Of a stretch of DNA of 64,000 nt, positions 19,701-31,490 are shown piece by piece. How positions within the stretch are numbered: position 1 is the first letter of the stretch; each line of letters opens with the position of its first letter. The DNA is from Astropecten irregularis (taxonomy: Eukaryota; Echinodermata; Asteroidea; Paxillosida; Astropectinidae), in assembly GCA_963971285.1 (NCBI GenBank), contig OZ020264.1:12166431-12230430 (forward strand). The letters run 5' to 3'. The notes under the pieces are model-generated. The model was not told the DNA's origin. It searched no databases and saw nothing but the letters and a program-made list of their open reading frames with translations. The position numbers and the translations under genes were made by a program.

Positions 19701-22700
19701 GTAGTAACTCATGCAGGTTGCTTAAAGGTAAATACATGATTGGTAAAGGTCACAGAACAGCACTCACACTTTGTCCGATCCAGCACTTAAAAAATGGATT
19801 TGATCTTAGTTACCTCGAGATCAAAATTGTTTTCAGTCTTTGCAAGACTAAATTCTGGATAACTTCATATCATTTTAGGCGGAAATATGTTAACGGTATG
19901 TTTCTACCAGCACCATCTTTATACACTGAAATTTATACGTAAATCTGTGAACATTTTCTGATTGGATGTGTTACCAATTCTTCGACTGCAGTAAATTTCA
20001 AAGAGCTCCTTAAGCACAAAATTTGCTTAAGCATGAAAAGTCTTCCTTGACCATACAGGATCACAAATCAAATGTCCATGTGATGTTTACTGCTTTTTTG
20101 ACTTGTATTCGGCCATTGTTTGCTTAGAATAACATTCACAAGGAGTTTTGGCTGGCATACTGATTTTATTTACCAAGGTGTTTGGTGCTTAAGAAAATGC
20201 TGGTGCTTAAGCAGCTGTATGAAATTGGCACCATGTCTCTTTAGAGAACGGAGAATGGAAATAGCCTTGGAGACTCACATGATTAGCCCATGATATCCGT
20301 GACTATAATTGAATCTCACAGGGGAAGTACAGGATTAGAAACCACTTAAGGAAGTAATCCAGTCTACAGTCGCGCCCAACCCAGCTGCATACATAGTGAT
20401 GGCACGCATTGATGTATGCAAGGCCTGCATGCGTCACACTATCCGTAAGCAAGCATTAACTTCCGGTTCCAAAGCACGTGCAGCTCTACGGACGCAGCGC
20501 ATTTAAAAGACGCGGGGAGGGGAGACATACCACGTACGGCACTGTGCTTCCGGTCCCAAAATAATACACTGTCAGATTCCTCCAATTTTAGAAAGATTCA
20601 GGAACCGAATTGTTGGTTGTGGTTCTTTTTGGAACTCCATGTCTGATTTCACCAAACTCATCGTAACCTACTATCAATCGTAGGGCTTAAGATGCATTGC
20701 AGTGTTACACAAGATACGATGGTTTATCCTTTGTAACTCGAGTTACGATTGGTCGTAGGGCTTCGCGAAACTAGACCCATGCAGTCGATTTCACAATGAT
20801 ATTATACATCTAATAATTATCGGAAAAGAAGAAGTGAAAAAGAAACTAGATAATTACCTCTACTTTCTCGCACAATCCCGTGAGATTGTCGACGCCTTTC
20901 TTGATCTCGGCGCGCTTTCCTCTGATGGCCGCTAGGTGGCTCTCCATCTTCTCCTGTTAGTTAGAAGACATTCACCAAGAATTGTTTACAAAAGAAAGAT
21001 TGTACATCGGCACATTGAGGTTACTGCTGCCAATGTAAGGAATGATAACATTGTATACTGTGAAAGTATGAAGAACATGGTGTAACAGCTGCCTTATTAA
21101 GGAGAGATAAACTTTTATACTGGTCGGGCCCAGCAGTTTTAGGCCAGGCCTAGACCTTCGGGCCTGAAATCCAGGGGCCAATTTCATAAAGCTGCTTAAG
21201 CACAAAATTTGCTTAAGCATGAAAAGTCCTCATTGATCAAACAGGATTACCAACCAAATGGCCATGCGATGTTTACTGCTTTGGACTTGTATTCAGCCAT
21301 TGTTTGCTGAGCATAACATTCACAAGGAGTTTTGGCTGGCATACTGATTCTATTTACGATTTAAATTTAGGAAATTGGCCCAAGACCTTCAATAACAAAA
21401 GCCAGGCTGGACGGCCTAGCCAGACTGAAGACCTGTCCACATCAAGTGTGACATGTGGCTATTATTCAGCTTCCAATGATACCGTGTACTACCCATGACT
21501 AGAGCTGGATTATAAAAGCCACATAGCCTAAGCAAAGCCTAGGCCTGGTCTGGGGTCGATTTCACCAAACTCATAGCAACTTTCTATCAATCGTAGGACC
21601 TATCATGCATTGCAGCCATACGTAGGATACAATGAGTTATCCTTCGTAACTCGAGTTACGATCGATCAAAGGGCTTATAAACTGCTTAAGATTTCTTTCC
21701 TAGCACTTACCTTGACTACAGTGTATTTGCGCTCAATGACCGACATCTTGTGCTTAGCGTGTGCGCCGCTGAACTTACACCGGTGGCACACGGGCTTCTG
21801 ACAGCCGTCGCAGTACATGGTCACCTTCTCGCTCGTGTGCTCCGTGCACGTAATTGTCTAAATAAAAGAGAAGAACTATGTCCATTAAAAAGGTCAAGTA
21901 AAGTGGAATAAACCTGGGTATCATATTCGAAATACTTCATCGCATTACTGTGATTGACATTATCACGTGGAAAGATGCGCAGTTTGTCAACAAAATTTAT
22001 TTCGTGAATTGTGATTGGCCAACGCGTTTCAAACTCATGGTGGCGCACTATTGTGAATCGCCCGAACTAGAACAGGGTATAGATAATTATCGTCAAATTT
22101 GACGGAGACAAAAAATATAGCTTACCTTCGGCCGGAAATTGTGAGTGGGCCCGATGTGCTCATGTTGGGCCCGTGGAGTGCCCCAGGGGTGGTGGTACTT
22201 GTAGCACTCATTGCAGTAACTCAGCTTACAGTCCAGGCAGCTCTTAGTGGCGTCCAAGGGGGGACGTACCTTGCACAGGTTGCAGGGGATGCTGGCAGCC
22301 TTCTTGGCGGCTAGCTTGAACCTGGTGCGAGTGGAGCGAGGGTAGCGACGTCGAGGAGTCGACATGGGTACAGGGAGGTGAAGAATTTGGATAACAAGAG
22401 AGAAATGATATATAATTAGCGGTAGTGCGCCCTCTATTTACTCGAGCTTTGCGCCCTCTAGTGTCAAGATGACATAACGGCCTTAAAGAAGCAGACGACA
22501 CTACCACGGCTGTAAACTTAACTTACACCGACGCCAGAGAATGAATAAAATAGAAAGTACTTCGAACTTCCTTTAAGCAGATTTATAGTTCCAGCAACAA
22601 CAGATGTCGACTTAAGATTGACTCTCAGGTCATGTGGGAACTTTCGGCCTTCCTGAGAGCTACGGCTAGGTCTATTGTCTTGGTGTCTTCACGTATTTCC

Positions 22701-24665
22701 AATGGAGCAAAGACATAGACCTAGCTCTAGACAACAGATTCGGATGCAGCCATAGTCTTTGACGTAACACAAAATGGCGGCAAATGTTGACGTCTCTGCA
22801 AGTTTGGCCCACAAACTACACGAGGTTCAATGGGCAGAGCCTGGAAGCAGGGTTATGAATGCTGATGCCAATGAGTTCATACTGAGACCGGAAGTGCCAG
22901 TGCGAAGGCGAGTCAGCACCGTAATGCACGAAACCAACTTGCACGATAGGAGTTAACCGGAGTTTGCACTAGTCCTCAATTGGCCTACAAGATGCAATGG
23001 GTACATAGGTTGGTAACGGCCAAAACGCCTACACCATCAGAAGGAGTTATACGGTGACTCCAAGCTGGCACAGACATTCCTCATTTTCCTCAGTCGTTTC
23101 CCCTCTGTTTTCACAGAAAACGGACAATTTGCACTGATAAAATGATGAAAAATTCAACAGAATCTCAGTCAGACAAAGGATACCACCATCCTTGCATGAA
23201 ACACATTGCAAAGACCACAACTTCTACGTGTAAAGTTCAAAGCAACAACTCGATACCGAAGCAACTCTCGCAAATGCACTCGCTCTGAGCGTGACGCGCT
23301 CGTAAAAGTAGTGGGTCCCTAGAGCCGAATTCCGGGCACCTATTATCGGTTCAGCACGCTAGAAACACCGGGCACCACCATCATATGAAAATCATACCTG
23401 AATCACACGAGTCTCTTCCTGTGGTGGACCCAAAGGAGCCGCCAATGCCAATTTTCTACACGCAACCGGTAAAAGCAAAGCTCCATAGCGATAACGATCA
23501 AATTCTTCTCATCGAAAAAATCGACCCTCTTGAATTTTGACCTGTTAACAGTGTTTTTGCTACTGAAACATGAGTGGATAGCGGGGCAACGGTAAACAAT
23601 ATTCTTCAGATATATTGCACCCCGATTGGGATATTGATTATAATAATTATACCCCAAAGAGCTCAGTTTCCTGGGAAGTTGTGACTCATTTTTTAGGCAT
23701 ACTCTTTGAGTCTTGGCATGGCGTGCAGTACATGGCAGATCCAGGTATATACACCACTGGGAATAGGGGCGGTGGGTTGGGTATACGACCCACGATGGGA
23801 CCAATCTATCACCATTGTATAGAAGTGAGACGCATGGGGGTGGGGGGGGGGGGGGGCAATGTAAGTTCAAAGCTCGGCCGTCAGGCTCTGGCTCCGGCTC
23901 TATTTCGTGAATCCAATCTAAAATATTACGGGTATCAAAATAGAGGCTTTTTGCTGCAGTTCGGAAGTAGATTATCTGGTTTGAAAAGGAAAACAGGGCT
24001 TCAGCTTCAATGAAAAACACAACATATATATTTTCAGCATGGATGACGGAGACGAAGCCGAAGCCGGAGCCTGAGTCGAGGTTTGAGAAAGGCTCTTGGG
24101 TAAACTCTTACCTGTCTACGATAACTTCCAAGGCAAAGTTCCGATACAAGCCGTTCAGCCCTTTATCGCCTAGGTCAATGTTCTCACGGCACGAAGGACA
24201 GAAGAACGTCGTTGGCTGATGAGCCGACCCCGTACCACCGGTCCCCAACGGCCGTCCACGGGGTGAGAGGCCCGAGGCAGGGAGGGACTCCCGCCGGCCG
24301 CTCCCCATCTCACGCGGCAGGGCCTTCATGGGCGTACCGGCACCGGAGCCCGGCGAGGGCATCACGGGCATGGTAGCCCTCCGCCGAAAGGACGCCCTCA
24401 AACTCCCAGCCGTAATCGGCCGCGACGACGGCGTCCCCGGAAGTGACGTCATTGATGCCGTAGGGCTGGTAGCCGTTGTGTTTAAGTTCTCATCTGAGCT
24501 GTGCCCCCCAGTCGTTGACTCCGCCCCCTGATTGGCATGCGCCATCACCTGGTCTTTGGCGCAGCGGTGGCAGACGTTGTGTTGGCATGGCAACGAGAGT
24601 GGCGTGGTGAAGTAGTCTTGGCATAGCGGGCAGATGAGCTCGCGTTCAAGGCTTGTCATCTCCAT
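16719..24665 (-). CDS. trim36: TRIM36/TRIM46-type E3 ubiquitin ligase (RING-Bbox1-Bbox2-CC-COS-FN3-SPRY), complete, 9 exons
   Basis: Exons, minus strand: 24665-24112, 22321-22126, 21857-21711, 20953-20858, 19503-19250, 19008-18878, 18519-18267, 17850-17732, 17404-16719. All borders are GT-AG and phases are consistent; product 811 aa. RING: CPLC at residue 12, CQHNVCHRC, then CPSC at about 156 after a ~120-residue Ser/Pro/Gly-rich insertion. B-box1 about 185-250 (CLDCKLSYCNECYKYHHPWG), B-box2 about 251-299 (CTEH..CDGC..CHRC), coiled coil to about 400, COS box start (MLKETDKACFVQAARPILGR), FN3 about 460-583 (VPDPPTI..VIVEWDPPS..TLEYRKI), SPRY to the end. HPWGTPRAQHE, NFRPK, LKETD.CFVQ.A and DSGHDS match the TRIM36/TRIM46 pair among class C-I TRIMs; I infer one invertebrate ortholog of both. 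Family members bind microtubules through the COS box and ubiquitinate substrates. TTACCCAACAG just before the start exon implies an upstream 5' UTR exon. Confidence 0.93.
18688..18820. repeat. foldback family E, copy in TRIM intron
   Basis: GTCGAATTCACAAAGCCC, CGATCCATCGTAACTTCAG, then AAGTTACGATGAGTTTGGTG and AAATCGACCCC. It lies in the TRIM intron between exons 18878-19008 and 18267-18519. Confidence 0.8.
19722..19981. repeat. family D repeat, internally deleted
   Basis: AAAGGTAAATACATGATTGG, AAAGGTCACAGAACAGCACT, GAGATCAAAATTGTTTTC and GGTATGTTTCTACCAGCACC are family-D landmarks. The copy lacks the ~90 bp found between the two halves in the 25.9, 50.0, 52.6 and 54.4 kb copies. Confidence 0.75.
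19992..20232. repeat. foldback family A, copy 1
   Basis: CTCCTTAAGCACAAAATTTG at the left; CTTGTATTCGGCCATTG and TTCACAAGGAGTTTTGGCTG inside; GTGCTTAAGCAGCTGTATGA and AATTGGC at the right. It directly abuts the family-D copy at 19722-19981. Confidence 0.8.
20645..20780. repeat. foldback family E, full copy
   Basis: GATTTCACCAAACTCATCGT at the left, CTCGAGTTACGATTGGTCGT and GGGCTTCGCGAAACTAGACC at the right. TRIM intron. Confidence 0.8.
21174..21382. repeat. foldback family A, copy 2, right end deleted
   Basis: GGGGCCAATTTCATAAAGCT and CTTAAGCACAAAATTTGC at the left; ACAAGGAGTTTTGGCTGGC inside. The right end is collapsed to TAGGAAATTGGCCC without its TTAAGCA motif. Confidence 0.75.
21552..21672. 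repeat. foldback family E, full copy
   Basis: GGGTCGATTTCACCAAACTC at the left, GTAACTCGAGTTACGATCGA and CAAAGGGCTTATAAA at the right. It ends 39 bp from the B-box2 exon at 21711, so the repeat nearly reaches the splice donor. Confidence 0.8.
22774..22956 (+). CDS. uncertain 60-aa reading frame antisense within the TRIM intron
   Basis: ATG GCG GCA start in a GC-richer patch inside the 1.8-kb intron between the TRIM RING and B-box1 exons, opposite strand. Codon use is plausible and there is no overlap with a recognised repeat, but I know no family for it (MAANVDVSASLAHKLHEVQW at its N-terminus). It could be a microprotein, a first exon or a processed gene fragment. Reported for completeness. 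Confidence 0.2.
   Translation: MAANVDVSASLAHKLHEVQWAEPGSRVMNADANEFILRPEVPVRRRVSTVMHETNLHDRS
23870..24092. repeat. foldback family H, copy 2
   Basis: GCTCTGGCTCCGGCTC then TTTCGTGAATCCAATC, AAATTACGGG-type centre, GTTCGGAAGTAGATTATC, TTGAAAAGGAAAACAGGGC and GAAGCCGGAGCCTGAG at the right. It ends 20 bp from the donor of the TRIM RING exon (24112). A 16-G run precedes it near 23838. Confidence 0.8.
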
Positions 24666-24864
24666 GGCAACGATTATACTGTTTCCTGTTGGGTAAAACA
24701 AAATCACTCTCCATTATGAAAACACATGTAACGGCATTCAAGTACAAAGTACCATAGGGTTTCATGTGCAATATTCAACACGTGCATTAAGATAAACATA
24801 TGCATAATGTATATCTCCCGAGGAGATGTGATGGTTTCAAGAGTATAATATAGCCCGATGACCA

Positions 24865-25400
24865 GGGGCCAATTTCATAGAACTGCTTAGGCCTAAGCAG
24901 CAAAATTTGTTTAAACACCAAAACAAAATAAAAATCGTAAATAAAACAGTATGCCAGCAAAAACTCCTTGTGAAGGTTATGCTCAGAAAATGGCCGAATA
25001 CAAGTCAAAAGCAGTATAAAAAAATCAAATGAAAATTTGGTTGGTAATCATGTTTGATTTTAAGGAAGACTTTTCATGCTTAAATGTAATTTCATACTTA
25101 AGTTTTTGTCAAAGAAATGCAGATTCATGGGCAAAAAGTCAAGAAAGATACAGCAACAATCATCTGTGAAATTCCCAGTCCAATTCTGTGCACACATTTT
25201 GAGAAAACAGTGCAAAACGCCCGCGGTATTTTAAAATCTAGTCACAGGAGTTTTGATCTTCCGAAGATCAAAATTGTTCTTTTTTTTGGTCAAGTGGTTT
25301 TACTTTTTTTTCCTGGATTTCAGGCAGAAGGCTTTTAGCGGATGTTTCTACCATCACCATCTTTCACCCTGTAAGATATAGGTAAATCTGTGGAGATTTC
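24865..25400. repeat. family A copy joined to a half family G element
   Basis: 24865-25096: GGGGCCAATTTCATAGAACT, GAACTCC-type interior (AAACTCCTTGTGAAGG, GGCCGAATACAAGTC), right end decayed. 25105-25400: family G, with GTCAAAGAAATGCAGATTCA, TCATCTGTGAAATTCCCAGT and GTTTCTACCATCACCATC, matching the right arm of the large foldback at 34215-35395. Confidence 0.7.
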
Positions 25401-25754
25401 TGTTTCGGTCTGCTACCAAAGTATGGGATACTACCTTGAATATTCTGTTAGATTGAAAACCCATCAGATGACACATATACTACAAGTCTCAGTGGTCTTT
25501 CTTGTAGTTCAATATCTCCACGGGATTCTAGATATTGATCGTTGATGAAACCGTTAATGGATAGAATTTCCTGAAGGCAAACACCGTATTTTTCTTAGGA
25601 AGACAAGCACGGCTTTGCAGAGCATTGCCACGGCTGGCCATCGCCATTTTGGACTCAACCCCGGCCGGGACGTGCCAACCGAGCCAAGCTGATTATTTAC
25701 GGGGAAAAATCTCCGTTTTACGGCATACTTCTCTCAATAATTACGGTAACAATC

Positions 25755-26265
25755 TTGCTTAGCACATAATTTCTTGCTCAATAAAACAAGCCACCATTTA
25801 AAATTCCATTTGATATTCATGGTCAGCCATCAACAGCCAAAGAACTGTCATGAGTGATACACAACACATGGAAAATTTGGTTGTTAATCCTGTTTTTATT
25901 AAAGGTCAAATAAATGATTGGTAAAGGTCACAGAACATCACTCACTTTGTCTGATCCAACATGTACATATAATAACACACCTGTGAAAATTTGAGCTCAA
26001 TCGAACATCTGAGTCACTATAGAAAATAGCGAAAAACCGACTCAATTTTTCTTATAAAACAAAAAAAATGGTTTTGATCTGACCCCGAGATCAAAACTGT
26101 TTTCGGTCGTTGATTTACTAATTTCTGGATAAATACACCATTTCAGGCTGAAATATGTTAACGGTATGTTTCTACCATCATATACCTTGTAAATTAGGCC
26201 TATAGGTAAATCTGTGAGGATTTGTTTAGGTATGCTATACCAACGTGTGATGTTACCTTTAAACA
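25755..26265. repeat. family B fragment followed by family D
   Basis: 25755-25905 is the middle of family B (CTTGCTCAATAAAACAAGCC, CATTTGATATTCATGGTCAG). 25905-26265 is family D (AAATGATTGGTAAAGGTCAC, TCTGATCCAACATGTACAT, CCGAGATCAAAACTGTTTTC, TTAACGGTATGTTTCTACC). Confidence 0.75.
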
Positions 26266-26559
26266 CACGTTTGGAAGTCAACGAGTTCTGCATGTGTAAT
26301 TTTACGTGCGGCTCAATCTATTAGGACGTGTGAACTATAATGGAATGAAATATGAAGGATAACTCAATTACTGCTATGTCCAATACGCGTTGAGACCCGT
26401 AGGGTAATGATATTATGTCTCCCGTGTGATGTTTGTACATAAAGGTGACCTATGGTGAACGCTGTGTCACTCACCAAACGAATACAAAGCTAGCTTTGGT
26501 ATTGTGCCTAGGCCTACAACATTGAAATTGAGAAACTAAAGCGTCTTATGCTAAACCTC

Positions 26560-26770
26560 TTCAAGTAATAAACTGCTGCAAACTGCTCATCAACCAACAT
26601 AATGACCTGAAATTAATAAAATGCTTGGAGTTAGGAAGGCCTGACGCGTTTCGATCCTAGCAGGATCTGTATCGGAGGCTAAAGAAAAAAAGTATTAGAT
26701 TAAGATCGTGCTAGGATCGAAATGCGTCAGGCCCTCCTAACTCCAAGCAGTTTATTATAACCTAATTGCA
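26560..26770. repeat. foldback family F, full copy
   Basis: AAGTAATAAACTGCTGCAAA at the left, CTTGGAGTTAGGAAGGCCTG, central AAGATCGTGCTAGGATCGAA, right arm CCCTCCTAACTCCAAGCAG. This and the 33.2-kb region are among the most complete F palindromes. Confidence 0.85.
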
Positions 26771-27881
26771 TAAAGCTAAATTCTTAATTAAACTGCGGCT
26801 ACACTCACAAGAAAGGAATGAAGCTAGAATCTAAGGCCTTACACGAAAATAACCGCCGAGAATTTACGCCAAATTTCAAATTGATCTGTCCATAGAATTT
26901 TAATGCTTGACTCTGCATTTCTTTTGTCAAGAATTTCATGGACAGCTTGCAAAATGAGTACCTAAAATAGACATAACTCCTCTTAGGAATGATCAATTCG
27001 TTTCATTCTTTTTTTCTAATAAGCAGGAGAGAATGCTTGCTAAATATATGTTTTACTGAAGTTTTGAGTGTCATTTGTTTTGAAAAACATCACCAATCCC
27101 GGTCAAGTTCTTTTTGACTCACCCTGTATAGTAACAACGTTTGTGATTTTTTTCGTTGGAGAAAATTATAATTTCTTTGGCCTTTCGCTTTTAGACTGGT
27201 AAAGCATCTTAAATGATCCACCACAAGAAGGCCTACGGTATAATTAAGTGCACTGTTTAGCAACATGTCAAACAGTTCTACGGGCCTTGAAGCGTACCTC
27301 TCTCGATGTCAGCACGGGGGCGTTTGGTCTTAGGCCCCGTTGGTACATCGTAATGCTGCCCACATGGCTGACATTTCCACCGGACATTTTGACAAGTCAA
27401 ACATGAATTTGGAAGGTACAGAACTATGTCTTTTTATTGACAATCAACCGCTCGTAATTGGCATGGGCGGCCAAATAATTGTAAAACGGTAATATAATCT
27501 ATGACTGAAAAGATGACCGAAGTATGTATTTACCTTTATAATGCCCTAAGTCCATTTCTCATAACAATGTTTACAAAAATATGTTTCATGTTGCCTTTGT
27601 AAACTATCGTTGTGCATGTTCACCTTTAATAATAATATAAGTCTCCAGACTGACCTAATGCATACAGCGGTTGTTACAGCTACAGGCGCAATATGAAGGC
27701 CACAGCTCAAGCTTTTATTAGAATGCACGAGGCTCGTTACTGTATACGACCTGCACGCCTCGCCATTTAACGGTCATTTAAACACACACATGTTCGTGCC
27801 TGTATAATTAATAGGAAGTTTAACGCGGCAAAGATACGCCATGTTCTTATGAATGAATTATTATCATTAATTGTTTCATAA

Positions 27882-28110
27882 AGGGGCCAATTTCATGGAG
27901 CCGCTTAAGCACCAATTTTTGCATAAGCACCAAAAACCTTGGAAAATAAAATCAATATGCCAGCCAAAAATCCTTGTGAATGTTATGCTCAGCAAACAAT
28001 GGCCGAATACAAGTTAAAAGCTGTAAACGTCACATGAAAATTTGGTTGGTAATCCTGTTTGATCAAGTAAGACTTAATTTTTGTGCTTAAGCAGCTCGAT
28101 GAAATCGGCC
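27882..28110. repeat. foldback family A, full copy
   Basis: GGGGCCAATTTCATGGAGCC, GCTTAAGCACC at the left; CCTTGTGAATGTTATGCTCA and GCCGAATACAAG inside; TGTGCTTAAGCAGCTCGATG and AAATCGGCC at the right. Confidence 0.85.
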
Positions 28111-28554
28111 ATAGTTACATCACTAGAGTTCCACGCGTGTCGTATTTATGTACATTACATTACAGAACATCTCGAAGCATTTCACCGCGCATACGGACAG
28201 GTCGAACCCAACGACCAATTGACATTTCGTGCGTTCCTTTGGGAAACCTGATGCTCGGAGGAACTATAAGGTCAAAGGTCAAGGGGTCGCTATTTTAACC
28301 CCCACCTCATTTCAATTCCAGCATGTATGTCATTCCATATTGAACATTCGGTAATCACATTACATTGCTAGTTCACTCACCTCGATCAAAAAATAGCTCT
28401 GTGCCAAATTGATCAAGTTAGATTTTTGACTGCATTAGATGCATATTGCTATAGAGATTGTTCATATTTTTGTTATTGGAACTAAACAATTTAAATCATT
28501 TGCACTATTGACCACAATTTGAGCATTATTTTGTTCACCTAATTATGTAAACAA

Positions 28555-28705
28555 TACAAGTAATTAACTGCTGTACATTGCTCATCAACCAAAATAATGA
28601 CCTGAAATATATATGAAATGCTTGGAGTGCGAGTTATGAAAGAAAGTTAGGAGGGCCATGACGTTTCGATAGCAGGATCTTTGAGAAAGATCAAGCTGCA
28701 GGAAC
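28555..28705. repeat. foldback family F, rearranged copy
   Basis: AAGTAATTAACTGCTGTACA, TGACCTGAAAT, TGCTTGGAGT, then AGTTAGGAGGGCCATGACG and GATAGCAGGATCTTTGAG. The right arm is missing. Confidence 0.7.
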
Positions 28706-30149
28706 GAAATATACCTCAGGCATAAATATGTTTTATTTTCTAATTTATCTTTTAATTAATCCTCTTCACATCCTAATGACAATTACTCATCCCTTTAACA
28801 ACAACTGTTACTATCTACCTTTTTTTTGTCTTTTACATAAATGCACCTTTCATGATCGGAAAAACTAATTTAATGTATTTTAAAACATGACAATTTTAAT
28901 GGAAGTGATAATTTAATAAAATAATTGAAAACAAAAATTAATTTGATTGTTGAGTGCAAAATTGATTTGAGACAAAACATTTACAAGCGTCTCTTCTTAT
29001 AATTAGTGTATACCTCAGGTCAGAAATATGTTTTATTTTAAAATTTATTTTGTAATTAATGTTTTCATAATTATAATGACAATATGTAGTTTCTTAAATG
29101 GAACTATATGTCGCAGGGCATTGACTAGGTTGTCTTTTTATGCCGAAACCTCATGTCCATGACATAATTGCTATAATGAATGACGTCATACTGACGCATG
29201 CTATATATAGCATGCATATAGGGAAACATGGTCTTTTGCTAATGTATGTACGTCTTATTCACGGTGCATCCATCCTACATTCGAAGCAGTGCAATCAAAC
29301 CGAGGCTTGGATTCAAATTACATGTAGTCTGAAACCCGTTTTCTTTTTGAGAATTGGTGTTATCTTTTCCAACGGGTATACAAGGAAGTTGACAGGATAT
29401 CAGCCCCGTGAATAAAACCTATTTTTGCGCTTTTCGCGTCCACAGTCGAGATTTATGCACAAGGAGTGCAGCATTGGCCAGGGGCACTGAACGTGCTATC
29501 ACCGTACTATATCGCAAGCTCTCTGAACTCCGGAGCAACTTGGCTCTAAATTTAGAAGTAGGAAATCTGCACCACGCTGCGCGAAGCCCGAAGGCGGGCG
29601 CCATCTTGGCAGGGTGTATTACAAAGACGCATGAAGGATGAAAACATGAAATCGGGGTCACCCTCAATATATAATACGCCAATGTAATTAATGCACAACA
29701 GACAGTCAAATTTTGACAGTCAAAACAGGTGCTGGGTATAGAAGTAATGATTCTGAAAATCGAATGTTTACATTGCTTTGTTTTTGTTTTGATTTGCATT
29801 TTACAGGAATAGGCTTGGAAACAAAAATGGCTAAGGAGTCTGTACCAAATTGGACAAACATTGATAAATTTTGTAGAAAAGGAAAGACGCACAGTATTTT
29901 CCATCATGGGAATCATGCACAGGACGCTCATTCCACGTGTCTAAGGTTCAACATCCGATTTCGGATAACAAAAACTACACATTGCAATTCCATGCAATGT
30001 TTATTTTTTCTGATTGTATTTTCAAGAATTCAAGAGTTAAAAACCGAATTTGTAAACTTGTGTCCGCAATAATAATTTTTATAGCAATGTCATTTCAATG
30101 AATAATTAACTGATTTTTAATTTGTCATGTTCTTGTCCTCTTGTCATTT

Positions 30150-30270
30150 AGTCTTTGAGAAAGATCCTGCTAGGATCGAAACGTCAGGCCCTCCTAACTC
30201 CAGCATTTTGCACTATTTCAGGTCAATATTTTGGTTGTGAGCATGCAGTTTGCAGCAGTTTTATACCATG
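30150..30270. repeat. family F half element
   Basis: AAGATCCTGCTAGGATCGAA, ACGTCAGGCCCTCCTAACTC, AGGTCAATATTTTGGTTGTG, GTTTGCAGCAGTTTTAT: the right arm only. Confidence 0.8.
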
Positions 30271-30894
30271 ACTTGCATCAAATGTTAATAGTACTGTTTT
30301 TACAAAACATTATATTTTGAGGGTTTCACAGATACGTTTGTGCATGTTACTGACTTCAATGCCAGTTTTTCGTGAAAAGAAAATGGCCACATTCTGCCCA
30401 TATGTCATGAAAATAACATAAAATGCATACACAAATGACACAAACAAGCTTGAATGATATTAAATTTCACATTAAGCGGATATTACATTCAAAAGGTTCT
30501 GCTTATTTCAAAAGATAAGGTGTCTACGAATCTTTACAATAACAAAACTCCCTGTGGAGTTTTCACACTTATAATACCCCAAAACCCACATGGGGTCCGA
30601 CACTTCAATGAAAATGAGTAAGTACATCACAAGGTACAATAGAAGAATAGGACTAGGGTGGTAAGGTTTCTATTCATGGGCTGAAATTTCCAGACAAAAC
30701 CATGTTCACATTTGCACTATATGCACCCTGTCGCTGTAAATCATCAGACTCTATTATTCTTTTATGAATGGAAAGAAACGCGTGCATTCTTAGTGGAGAG
30801 TGGAATTAAATGATTTTGTTTTTGTGCTCTAGTCTGGCACCCGAAGCTAGCAACATCTGCTGCTGTTGAATTTAAACATGATTTTAAAATGTGG

Positions 30895-31085
30895 CCTGGA
30901 CGAAATGAGGCTTGAGGCTAGGCTTGGGATTTATTTTGCTGAACCGTCACTGTGTGTCCTAAAATGAAATGAAGGGCTTGTGATACATGGCGAAACTTGA
31001 GCCTTTCTTCGGCTTCGTCATGTGGCCCAATCCCTTCATTTTGTGGGTCTTTGATGGCGGTATAGCGAAAGAAGACCCATAGTCT
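30895..31085. repeat. family I repeat, copy 2
   Basis: GACGAAATGAGGCTTGAGGC, TGGGATTTATTTTGCTGAAC, GTGATACATGGCGAAACTTG, CTTTCTTCGGCTTCGTCATG, TTTGATGGCGGTATAGCGAA. Confidence 0.75.
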
Positions 31086-31242
31086 CGAAGTGAAGTGATT
31101 TTTTTCTCTATATAGAAGTAACCGCTAAATGACAATTGTTGCAACGACCAAACATGTGCATCTCAAAATTATTTTGCAAAATTACATGCACCGTAACCAG
31201 CAGCAGAAATAACTAACATACGGTCATAACATTGACCATCTT

Positions 31243-31490
31243 GGGCCAATTTCATCGGAGCCGTTAAGCAAAAAAAAAACTGCTTAGCACAAAATGTCTT
31301 GCTCAATAAAACAAACCACCATTAAATGAAATCCATTTGATATTCATGGTCAGCAAACAACAGCCAAAGACCAATCACAGGTGATACACATCATTATGGA
31401 CATTTGGTTGCTAATTATGTTTTTATGAAGACAGATATTTTATGGTTAGCAAATCTTTGTGCTAAGCAGGGCCATGAAATTGGCCTCAGA
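31243..31490. repeat. foldback family B, full copy
   Basis: GGGCCAATTTCATCGGAGCC at the left; CTTGCTCAATAAAACAAACC and GATATTCATGGTCAGCAAAC inside; TGTGCTAAGCAGGGCCATGA and AATTGGCC at the right. Confidence 0.85.

Noticed and set aside
30150-30270. Hammerhead-ribozyme-like arrangement in family F: GATCC-hairpin followed by GAAAC, and CTGATGAG elsewhere in the element
   Set aside because: The required order (CTGATGA, stem II, GAAA) is not present. The bases before the hairpin read TTTGAGAAA, and CTGATGAG lies downstream without matching stems. A circularly permuted form also fails to pair.
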